Source: Globodera rostochiensis
Taxonomy: Eukaryota; Nematoda; Chromadorea; Rhabditida; Heteroderidae
Assembly (NCBI GenBank): GCA_018350325.1
Contig: JAEVLN010000008.1
Location: 1,674,001 to 1,738,000 of the forward strand
Direction: 5' to 3'
Length of the DNA: 64,000 nt
This document shows positions 36,931-46,851 of the stretch, piece by piece. Numbering within the stretch: the first letter of the stretch is position 1; each line of letters starts with the position of its first letter. Both the position numbers and the translations under genes were made by a program. The notes under the pieces are model-generated. The model had not been told where the DNA came from. It searched no databases and saw only the letters and a program-made list of their open reading frames with translations.

Positions 36931-39900
36931 TCAGCTCCGAAATATTGAGATAAGATTACCCAGACATTCAATCTGCGGCACGCCCCAACTGCAGATCCGT
37001 GCCTTGTCAGTCGCCTGAAAATTGATTTTCGTTCTAGCAGCATATGTCAGCTTGCTAATTGGGTAACTCAACAAATTATGGAGGGAGAGACCTTTTAGGA
37101 CACTCAATTAAAAAACTTTTACCTTTCTAACCAGACTCAAACGATCCCTACCCCGTTCGGGTCAGTCTTTTCTGACAAAAATTCCGTTGCAAAAATACCT
37201 TCAGAACCACACTCCTCAGTCCCTCCATGTCTAACACGAATATTGGGGGCGGTGACTGCTCAGCCGACTTGCCCCAGTCCCTTTCGTTTTGCTTCGACTG
37301 TCCGCTGCCATTCGTCCCTTCTTCCATCGTCGGCATATCCCTCCCACGCACTTCTTCGCCTTCTCGCCCTCCCCTTTCCTCACCACTCACAGCTTCAACT
37401 TCCATCGACTCCTCCACCAATTTCCTCGCCTCCTCAATCTTGTTTGGGAAATCGTCGTCCATCTCCATGCTGAACAGCGCCTCTGCCATATCAACCAATG
37501 CGTTTGCTGCATGGCGTATTTGCTTAGAGTCCATGTCGGTGTCCGGGTTGTACTCAATGGCATTGTTGCGAATCAGCTGAATGTCCTCCATAAAGGCATT
37601 CTTTGAAGGATAACGTCCCACGTCGATGTTGAACATCTGTTAAAATCACAAAATATGAATAAAAGCTGGACAAGAAACCATTTGGCTCAAACACATCGGT
37701 TGCTTAATGATTTCGTAGTAATCCTCCGCGTCTTTTTTATCGACAGGCAAATGGAAATGTTTGAAGCGCTGTTCGCGAATCAAGTGTCCTGAAAAGTTAA
37801 GAAAGTAAATGAACTGAAAAACATAAATTTCAGCTTACAATTGATGGGTCTTTTACAAAATAAGATTTTTCCAGCGAATGCGGGGGGGGGGGGAGAAGTC
37901 GTACATCAAGCAAGGCACAACTTCAAAACTCCTAGAAATTATGAAACTCTTACTGAGTAAGTCACGAAGAAATATTCGAAATTGTCTCAGCATCTGTTGT
38001 AAGTTAGTCGCAAATTCTTTGCATTCGGCAGTAGTGAATTTTCGGACCACCGCTTCAATCTTTGCTTTGGGAGGCGTCGGGTAACTCTGCGCTAAAAATC
38101 AACTTAAAATAAAATAAAAATATTTGAAGAATTACGATTGAATTGCGTGGGCTGCTTTCGAGCGTCTGCCAAAATCGCATCAAAATAGGTTTTAATTGCA
38201 CTTCGATTTGGCCGAAAGATTTCGACCAGTGAATTTGGAGAGGGAAACAATCGTTTTATCTGATAATGCGTGAAAAAAAAGATATTTTCGAGCTGAGAGA
38301 GAACTCATTACGTCTTCCGAACAGTTCTCGTAGTGCTGCTGGACAGACCCAAGCAGAAGCACAGACAAAAAACCGGAGAAGGCGCCGAGAGACGAAACAA
38401 GCTAACAATAGACATTCTTGCAAAAAAGACTGAAATTGTACCAATTTCCACGTCCCGATAGGCAAAATTGTCTCAAGCAAGTCCAAGTCTGGCAACAGCA
38501 CCAATGCCTGGGCTGACCCTTGTTGGTCGGCAGTTCGCAATGCTTTGCCAATCATTTGGGAAATGTGTTCCTCGGGGGTGCCGGGACCCGCAAAAATGGT
38601 TTCGGTTGACAAACTAAACACCGACAAATGGTCAAGTCGGTTGACCAAAACAGGCAAAAAGTGCGTGGTCTGTCCAAGACGACCTTGACCATGGAGCAAA
38701 ATACGAGCTAAATAATGAATATATTGTTTATTGCTTTTTAAATCATTCAAGCAACCGTTTGGAACACGCGGACGCACTTTCAGAGCCATCACCACCCTTT
38801 CCAGTTCAGTCTCGTACAAATTCTCCAAATTTTGCTTGTTCAAATAACCGCTCGGAATACGTTCAGAAAACAATTTCTCCACCAGCGGGTCAATGAAAGC
38901 AATCCGACAACAATGGCCAGGCATTTGAGAATGGATAGAAGAACCCAAAAAACAATGGGTCCGTTTTACAATGCTACAAATTAAAGTTTTACCACGTTTG
39001 GCAGACGGTTTTATCAATTTCAAAGCATAGGAAAAATGACTTTTTTTGACTTGTATTATTGTCGGATCCAACTCCAATTTTTCCGAACTGATGTACATGT
39101 GCGGGAAACGTTCACGCACTGCTACAAGAACAGACTCTGTGCATAATGCCTAAAATGCTCAGACTTTTTTATTTTCCTTTAAGACTAGCCTTTCTTCTTG
39201 CCGATCTCGGTCAAAATAGGCAAAGTATATGTAAATGAAAGATTATCCTTAAAGGAGTTTCTCCTATATTTTAGGCTTCGCACACTTTGTTAGTCTATTT
39301 GCAGATAAATAATAATTTAAACTAGTCGATTTTCTACCCCACCTTAATATCAGCTCCGCAATACCCGGAAGTGTGCTCGGCTAACCAATGGAGTAAAGCC
39401 TGATCAGGACGACTTTCACCCCATTGTTTTGTATGAATTTCGAGAATAAAACGCCGGGCATTTGCGTCAGGCAAATCAAAGGATAACTCCCGATCAAAAC
39501 GGCCAGGCCGTCGCAAAGCGGGGTCAATGGAGTCCAACCGATTTGTGGCACCAATTACAATTACTTCGCCACGTGAATCGAGGCCATCCATGAGAGCGAG
39601 CAGTCTGCAAAAGAAAGGGGGGGGGGGAAGACGGATGTTATTGGTCGGTACGGATCGAAACACAGCTCCCGTTCATATTTTTAAAAAGGTAACCACTAAA
39701 ATTAGGGACAGGTGCACTTCGTTACCACCCCTCCGCCCCCCCCCCCATCCGCCGAGTTTAGGACGTTAGAAAAATTCATTTAATTTCCAAAAAAAATCCC
39801 AGCACCACCAAACCTCAAAATGGGGTCGTAAAAAGAATTACGTGGACACGATGGAAGAGTGTATCTGATCTTGACGTGAACTCCGAACCGGCGCGAGCCC

Positions 39901-41826
39901 GTCGATTTCATCGAAGAAAATGATGGAGGGGCGCATTCGAAAAGCTTGGTCGAACAGCAGCCGAAGCTGTCGCTCCGATTCGCCCACCCATTTGCTCAAA
40001 CAGTCGGCTCCCTTCCGCATAAAAAAGGCTATTTTGCCAGCGCCACTTTTTCCACACTCCTGGGCTAATGCTCGGGCCACAAGCGTTTTCCCCGTCCCTG
40101 TGAATTAAAGAGAAATTCGTTTGATATTAACAAAGACACAAAAATACCCGGTGCCCCGTAGAAAAGAACGCCCTTCGGAGGCTGAATATTGAAGCGTTCG
40201 TAAAGGTGCGGGTAGAGCATGGGGAAGAGGACGATCTCCTTCAGCGATTGAATGTGCTGAGCCAGCCCACCAACTTGCTCGAATCCGTTGCCCAACTCAA
40301 TTTGCATTGGATCGATGTCGGCACAGCTGGACTTAGAGTTTGTTTGACGAACTTTCTCTCTGGCTATCTGTGCCATGTTCATTTGAATGTCCTTTTCTGA
40401 AAAGATGGAAGCTCAAGCAGATAATAAAACTATTAATAAAAGGAAAAAAAGTCACCTGAAAGATTGATCGGCATTAATTCTTGTCGCCCCTTCAGCAAAG
40501 ACTTGAGCGTTCGGCGTTCAAATTTAGCTTCATTTTCCAAATCTTTGCGCATTGAGTGCTCATCCGTAGAGGAACTACTGGAGCTGCTAGATGATGATGT
40601 GCAGCGATCTAATCTACGGCGATGGCGCAATTTTGTGTCTGAATGATGTCAGAGACGTATTGAAAAGGAAGGGGAGAAAAATCCCCCCCCCCCTTCTCCT
40701 CCTTCTTAAAATGAAAGAATTATATTACATTTTGTTAGTTTTTGCCCATCCAATACGGGGTTTGAAGGAAGCCGTTGAATTACGGTGGCATCAAAGTTTT
40801 TTTTATATTTCCTTCGGACACCCGAAACAAAATGAATGCTGCGAGTCCCTAAACGGCACGAGCGAATTGGACGCCGGTGTTGCGTTGTCTTGGAAAATTG
40901 CGAACGATTACGTCGAAGTGAATACCGTGCATGATTCAACTGAACAAATTATTCAAAAACAATTGCCGAAAAAACAATATAAAATTTTGACGAAAACTAA
41001 AAAATAAGCCCAAAATCACTATATTTCGGATGATACTTTTGGCCTCCCTCTCCCCCTATTTGGTTATCTACCCCTGACCTCCTCGCTGTCCTCCTCCTCC
41101 TCCTCTACAACCTCTGCTTCCTCGCTGCTCTGCTCAGACCCTTTCTCCCCATCGGGTCGAGGCTGTTGCTCTTCTTTCTTTCCGTCCCCCAAGGCGTTCT
41201 CATTGTTTTTTTCATTTGTTTCTTTTCCTTTTCCCTCTCTTTCGTGAATATTCCCTTTACGACTCTTAAACCAGAAATCAAAAATGTTAACTTTAAAGAA
41301 TAAAATATTTGCCCAAACAGAACAACATCTTGAGAAAGGGAGCGAAAACATTCTTCCGGTGTCAGGCTTTCGGTCCTTCTGCTTCGCCGAGTCGGACTTT
41401 CAATTCGCAATTTCTTAATTTGTTTATAAGAAAAAAGTAAAAGTTTAAAAAACCACCATGGGGCTTTCTTTCCGGGCCAATTTATCGCAACTTCTGAGCG
41501 CATAAGTATTATTGCTTTTCATTTCTTCCCGATTCCAATGGCGTTCATCATTATGACGTAATGTGTCCGAAAGTTCCTGAAAATAAAGATGGAGAAAATG
41601 ATAGAAGAAAGTCAATTTGGACCCGGTCTAAAAAGAGAACCGATTACGCCGATAATGCGAGCCATTCAAAAATTTAAATTCAAAATTTAAAAAAAACTTT
41701 GTGATTCCGATTGTAAGATCCAGCTTTTCTTTTTGGTCGTTCATCAATTATTTCATAAGTAACATTGCCCGCTGGTACTGGTGTGTTATCTTCTTCAATA
41801 CTTGCACGAGCCCGCTTTCTTCCCAT
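36931..41826 (-). CDS. lex-1: ATAD2/LEX-1-type AAA ATPase with bromodomain
   Basis: A nuclear chromatin factor of the ATAD2/Yta7 family, which binds acetylated histones and opens chromatin. It reads right to left from ATG 41826: MGRKRARASIEEDNTPVP, a basic region, then an acidic stretch rich in E near 41090. The exon at 40630-40450 has SSSSSSSSSSTDEHS and FERRTLKSLLKGRQELMP. AAA1 is complete: GGLAQHIQSLKEIVLFPML, Walker A GAPGTGKTLVARALAQE, Walker B SIIFFDEIDGLAPV near 39910, and arginine fingers ALRRPGRFDRE near 39500. AAA2 is degenerate (ILLHGQGRLGQTT near 38690). The bromodomain spans 37990-37470, with HLPVDKKDAEDYYEIIKQPM and the acetyl-lysine asparagine in NAIEYNP. A last exon, ATDKARICSWGVPQIECL, joins in phase across 37015-37198 and ends at 36931. 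The C-terminal junction is the least certain part. Confidence 0.88.
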
Positions 41827-42612
41827 TGATTTCGCTAAATACACTAAATGCACATTAGTTTTTAATTAAAAGAAAATTTCGAACAAAATGTTGGAAAATA
41901 GTAAATAGAAATGATCAGAAATCCAATGCTTTGAGGGGCGAATTCTTGATAAAATTGCCATTTTCTTTTGAGAATTTTGTTATACATAATGCCAGTGGCT
42001 CTTTGTTCAAATTCCAAAACACTCGCGCCAAATCCTCATTCCATTCTTGAAAATAAAGTACGAGGGTCCGTTTCCAGGTACTGTACTTGGGATCTAAGTA
42101 CGAATCGCAACCCTGATTTATTGTGAGATTTGAAATCTGTAGGCATAGTGACAGCCATATAGTCAATAACCGGTCCCCCGGTTATCGACCACTAATAACT
42201 AGGGTACTGTAAAAATCGCTATTTTACGTGCCATACGGAGCCAGAAATTCCAATTATCCACCAGCACTGCCTGAGTTTTTAGCCAAAATAAAACTTTTTT
42301 TCTCAAACATCTCCATTTTTTATGACGGAGAGTGAACAATGATAATAACAGGAAACAGAAGCTCATTTGTCATTAAACAAATAGGAGACATCAAAATGAA
42401 TTTTCTCAACAAAATGGTCAAACAAATATAAAAATGCAATAGCTGCTAGGGGGGGGGTCTACAGCATATCCGGGATGTAACCGGATTCCGGACTTTTTGG
42501 TGAATTTATCCGGACATTTTACAAAAAAATTGTCGGATTTTTCGTAGTTTTAGATCAATTTCCCAGACAATAGACATCTTTTCTTTCGTTCAGAGTGTGT
42601 TCGTTTTGTTAA
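41827..42612. other. intergenic, one minus-strand ORF
   Basis: Separates the lex-1 start from the SWEET stop. It holds a minus-strand ORF described separately and an AT-rich region with CCGGATT/TATCCGG words near 42470-42540. A TAGGGTACTGTAAAAATCGC sequence at 42192 resembles a hAT end but no partner was found. Confidence 0.35.
41915..42166 (-). CDS. unrecognised 83-residue ORF or gene fragment
   Basis: An open minus-strand frame with protein-like composition, rich in W, F, Y and K (STWKRTLVLYFQEWNEDLA, then VFWNLNKEPLALCITKF). The first residues are hydrophobic. I do not recognise it. No upstream exon or neighbouring copy is seen, so it could be a decayed copy of a lineage-specific gene or a chance frame. 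It ends with TAA at 41915. Confidence 0.25.
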   Translation of the reverse strand: MTIWLSLCLQISNLTINQGCDSYLDPKYSTWKRTLVLYFQEWNEDLARVFWNLNKEPLALCITKFSKENGNFIKNSPLKALDF

Positions 42613-44272
42613 TTAATTTGTGTTCCATTGCTGTCTGACTCTTCTCGCTGGGATAAATAAAGAACATGCTGCAATTGGATGAGTAAATCCCAACCCAACT
42701 TCAGAGGAAAACAAATCCACCTCAGCAGAAGGCCATCCATAGTGAAAAAAACGGAGTTGGCCGTCTAAAATTGCGAAGATTATAAAATGAAACGGTTCAA
42801 AAATAATTAGGCTTAAAATAATGACTAAAAGTCCATGCCCAACCGATGAAGACTAATTAAAACTAACCAATAAGTAGATGTCATTGACACCCACACTGTA
42901 AATTATGGCGTGCAGTTCCATTATCCATGTGAATGCGACGGGTGCAAAATTAAAAGGAGGCAAATTAGTCAATTAAATTATTTTTAAACAATATTAGGCG
43001 TCCTATACGCTTAATTTACTTAATATTAGTGTATACAAAACCGGTAAAATGGTTTTATATTCTGAGCAATCTTTAATGGTTTCAATTATTCCAAGTGCAT
43101 TTTATAGTAAAACTTAAACGGTTCAAAAATAATTTAATTCATTTCCGATGTGAAAAATAAGTGAAATAGCACCTAATTAAAGTATTGAGTGCTTTATGAA
43201 CGGGTTTGAAATGGAAAGAAGTATTGTGTCAAGGCAACTTACTGGGATGAAGTCGATGAATTTGGACGAAATCGCCTTATACTTGGGGAGAGCTGAGCGG
43301 AAAATGTCAAAAGCTCACAATGAGATAGGGACACACAAAAGAGCCGAGAATTTGCGCTCCGCTGGCACAAACGCCGGTAAACTGAAGGGTTGGGGGAATT
43401 AATTGTTGCTTTGAGAATAAATATACGGGGGGGGGAGGGGGGGGGGACTCTCTTAATTTGTAAGAGTCCATTAAACGCATCTTCGAGACTTCGATTTGGC
43501 CGATTTCAAAGTCGCTCACCTGGAGACCAATTTTTGGAGGAAGTTGCGCAATGAGAAAGAAAAGGACAGCTTAAAAATAAAATAATTTTAAGCAACTAAC
43601 TAAAATAACCAATTCCGATAAAAATTGCCATGATGGAGCGGAAGAGACGTCTCTAAAAATTAATATAGTTTAGTAATTTAATAATAAGGGAAAAAAAATG
43701 TACCTTTTTGGAGCGATAAAAGAGCATTGCAAAGACAAAAAAAGTTTGCATGAGAACGGCATAACTCTGGGACAGTCATATGGAAGGAAATGCATTAATT
43801 GGCATACAATCGAGTCGAGTTTAGGACCTGGAGGAGTATCAGTTTCCAATCGTAAATGAAAATGGAGTAACGAAGCCACAGAAGGGAACCAATGATGGCA
43901 CATATATACGGTAATGGAGTATCACTATCTGAGGGGAATGCCATCATTGTAAAGGGATGGGGGGGGGGCTGACCGCTGCTCTGACGCCGATGCCATTTAT
44001 ACACAGCTTGGCTTAGAAAACAATTAAAATGTTTTAAGTGTGCCTTTGTCTCAAAAACGTACAGTGGGCTGGTGATCAATAAGACGGCATGAATGGCTTC
44101 ACATTGGGAATTTTGAGTGATCGTTTAGCAATTTTATAGAAAGTTTTACCCCGGTACCTGTTGAGGTGAGGAATAGACTCCAAGCCAAATTCTCCGTGTA
44201 ACTTGCAATAAGCACTGAGGGCGAAAGGGTCTCCCATCGAAGCAAAATTCCTCCGTCGCTTTCAGCAAACAT
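42613..44272 (-). CDS. SWEET (MtN3/saliva) sugar transporter
   Basis: SWEETs are seven-helix uniporters for sugars built from two MtN3 triple-helix repeats. Evidence is spread over about ten tiny exons, read right to left. AIHAVLLITSPLYVFETKAH is near 44060; TPLPYICAIIGSLLWLRYSI near 43890 matches the family's PFxxxxxxxxxWLRYG segment. SQSYAVLMQTFFVFAMLFYR near 43740 matches helix 3 with its Y. RRLFRSIMAIFIGIG lies near 43640; KYKAISSKFIDFIP near 43260 matches the conserved VIxTKSxEFIP loop; NFAPVAFTWIMELHAIIYSV plus GVNDIYLLV lies near 42930. A final exon from 42762 starts N-GQLRFFHYGWPSAEVD, in phase with the previous one, and ends at 42613. The N-terminal exon (ATG 44272) is the weakest. 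No direct substrate evidence. Confidence 0.72.
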
Positions 44273-44740
44273 CACAATGCATTACGTAAGACAAACTCTT
44301 TTTGATCAAAAAGTGGCGATAAAATCAATGCCATTGCTTAAAGATGAAAGAGAATTGATTTTCGAAATTGGAACTTTTAAATCGAAGTTGAAAGAGGTCC
44401 GACGGGAATGGCGCAGGCTAAGGAAGAAGCTTTTGCTATTCGTTATCCCTCCAATTCAACCAAATCCAAGCGGGAAAGACGCCCAATTTCTTCTATTCAG
44501 CGCTTTGCATTTTATGTACATCCCAACAAAATAATCTCTTCTCGGAATCTCTTCCAATTCGCCCAAAGGACGTCGACAACAGACGATTCCTTCTCATTTG
44601 CGCAATTGACGCGAAAAAATAGAACGCCAAAAAGAGTAAGAAGCACGAGACAAACGGACAAATGGAGACCGGTTCAGGAAAACCGGGCCTCGAAAAATCT
44701 TAAATGGAAAATGAAATTCGCGGGATATTTGATGTTTTAG

Positions 44741-44876
44741 CGACTGGAAGCTGGCTACGATCTCCAAAGGTCAGCCGCTGGCTCCGTCTTTTAGGAATTT
44801 CGGCTCCGATCCAAACCAGGACCCTCCGGGGCTCGCGGAACGTTGGCTTCGCCAAGAAGATACCGTATTCTGGTAA
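44741..44876 (+). CDS. possible terminal exon of an unrecognised gene
   Basis: After an acceptor-like TTTTAG at 44735-44740 there is an open frame with protein-like content, starting DWKLATISKGQPLAPSF and ending RWLRQEDTVFW with TAA at 44874-44876. Upstream plus-strand frames at 44277-44720 (for example one containing RERRPISSIQRFAFYVHP) may supply earlier exons, but I could not find a phase-consistent join. Product unknown. Confidence 0.3.
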
Positions 44877-44961
44877 TTAGATCCGGGTCTATTATCGTTC
44901 AAATTATCTTTGGTTTTACTATTAAAACAACCACAACTTGTGCGTCACGCAATAAATTTGT

Positions 44962-44967
44962 TGGCAT
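44962..44967 (-). promoter_or_regulatory. TGGCAT, reverse complement of dorsal-gland box ATGCCA
   Basis: About 300 bases upstream of the OTU-like gene. ATGCCA is the six-base dorsal gland (DOG) box reported upstream of cyst-nematode dorsal-gland effectors. Six bases occur often by chance, so this is only suggestive. Confidence 0.2.
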
Positions 44968-45138
44968 TTCGATAATTTTCATATAATCTCGTTGGAGGAT
45001 GATGAAAGTGCCAAGAGAGATATTGGGGAGGGGAGTCAGGCGAAAGCCAACATTCAATCAATGTAGCAATCGGATATGGAAATCGGCTATCGATCGGACA
45101 ATGACATTGATATGTATTTATTCGTCAGTTTTAGTGCC

Positions 45139-45144
45139 ATGCCA
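45139..45144 (+). promoter_or_regulatory. ATGCCA, candidate dorsal-gland box
   Basis: A forward copy of the DOG-box hexamer about 125 bases upstream of the start codon of the secreted OTU-like protein. With the reverse copy at 44962 this makes two in roughly 310 bases. Significance depends on the species and on genome-wide counts. Confidence 0.2.
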
Positions 45145-45267
45145 CGCATATTTCCGTCAATTTTTTGCTTTGCCAGCCTTCTCAGTCTCCCCACCTCTCA
45201 TTCACTTTATTTATATATTTTTTCCATTTATTTTTCAAATAAATTTATCAATAAATATTATTTACAA

Positions 45268-46588
45268 ATGTTTACCACTTACTGGCCAATGCGTCTTTGG
45301 ACTGTTTCGGCACTTTCCCTGCAATTACTGTTACTATTCCTTCTCAATTTTCCTCCGAATGTTGGTTAGTTCAGTTCTTTGTCCCTAAACCATTTTTTAT
45401 TCGAATTTTAAGAGCCCCATAATTTTTCGCCGTTGATGCCGGCCAGACATTTCGATGAGCGCCTGTTAAGTGAGAATGGTCCGACATTTAACCAAATTTA
45501 AAATTTGTCTAGGAGATTCGCCTCCGGCAACAATCAAAGTTGTGACAAAGAACGGCACAAAGAAGTTGGAGCTGGTGGAGGAGGGCGGGAAGAAAGTTTG
45601 GCGATGGGTGAAGGAGGGGGAGAAGAAGGAAACGCCTTCGCCTTCGCCCCAGCCCCAGCCCCAGCAACAGCCCCAGCAACAGCAACAGCCCCAGCCCCAG
45701 CCTCAGCCCCAGCCCCAGCAACAGGAAACTCCAGCCGTGGCGGCGGCTTCGCCTTCGCCAAAGCAGGAGGCGCCTGCGGGGCCGACCTTTGTGTTCGACC
45801 CGCCGACCCCCGAGGAACAAATCGAGTTTCAGGACAAACTGTTGGAGAAGCAAGGCAAGAAAGCATATGCATGAGAGTCAAAAACGCATTTTTATTCTAT
45901 AATTAGACAATTACCTGAATTCTTCTAATTAGACATTGACCTGAGGGTGCCGAAGGATGTGTACCTGGATTACCACAAATTAGTAAAAAAGTCTGAGGAC
46001 AACAAAAATGTCGTCCAGTCCAAAACGCTCCCGACAAAAGTAGCCGAAATCCAACGCAATAGCGACAATTTGTACAGGTCGTTTAAACATCCAAATGACT
46101 GATTAATCAATTTGAATTTAATTTTAAAGAGCGTTGGCGTATGCGCTGGCGGGCACAGAAATGCTTCACAAGGCTACTCGGACTTACGTCCGCGAGTATT
46201 TTGAAGGTTTCTTCGGGCATTTGGACAAGAAACAGGCACAACCGTGGTTGGACGAGTTTGAGGTCAGAAGTGTGCGAAGACAGAGCGAGAAGGTAAAGGA
46301 CGGCAAGACGGGGGGTCTGGTGGAGCTGGTGGCGGCAGCAAAGAAGCTGAACATCAACATTTTGGTGTACAAGACGGACAAGAACCAGTGGCTGTGCATG
46401 TCACCCAAAACGGCACACAAAGCGGACTTGGAGAAGGTGGGCTTAAACTTACTTAAAGCGGTTTTACCTTCCATCTGTTGGCCGTTTAGAAGGCAGACTG
46501 CCAAAGCAAAGACAAGCTGACCATAGCCCTCGAATTATATGACGACGAACACTTCGACGTTATTCTGGACGTGGAGCAGAAGAAGTGA
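45268..46588 (+). CDS. secreted protein with Pro/Gln-rich linker and OTU-like domain lacking the catalytic cysteine
   Basis: The start MFTTYWPMRLW opens a strong signal peptide (ALSLQLLLLFLLNFPP). Exon 2 joins in phase to EPHNFSPLMPARHFDERLL, then DSPPATIKVVTKNGTKKLEL. A low-complexity stretch of PQ and Q repeats occupies 45640-45725. The C-terminal domain (45930-46588) aligns by eye with OTU cysteine proteases: LYRALAYALAGTEMLHKATR for the GDGNCLYRAL helix, GGLVELVAAAKKLNINILVY for the GGxxELxAxxxxLNxxIxVY block, and LYDDEHFDVI for the histidine strand. The cysteine position before LYR is asparagine (NSDN-LYR), so classical protease activity is unlikely. The upstream open frame could add residues before 45268 but that part is AT-rich. 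The stop is TGA 46586-46588. Secretion and OTU similarity are visible; role as an effector is inference. Confidence 0.75.
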
Positions 46589-46770
46589 AGAGGAGGAGGA
46601 GGAGGGGGAGGGGGACGAAGGTGTTCGGACGGGTCAATTTGAGAATGAGTGGGCACAGAATTTTGTTTAGAGATTAGGGCCTAAACGAGCAAGCAAACTA
46701 TGCAACAGCCACCCACACTTTATATGTAATTGTAACATAATTACTCCATGCATGGCGCCTATCCCACATA

Positions 46771-46776
46771 ATAAAG
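46771..46776 (+). terminator. AATAAA polyadenylation signal of the OTU-like gene
   Basis: A canonical AATAAA about 185 bases after the stop codon, and just before the end of the oppositely oriented copine-like gene. Confidence 0.5.
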
Positions 46777-46851
46777 AGTGTATAAATGAAAGAATTAGAT
46801 GCTAACAGACGATTCGATCGGTTGGAATGCGACGCTTTGTCCTCCAGTCAT

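Noticed and set aside
45509..45906. Minus-strand and alternate plus-strand frames opposite the Pro/Gln linker
   Set aside because: The codon pattern of the PQ repeat keeps other frames open. The in-phase exons before and after support only one frame.
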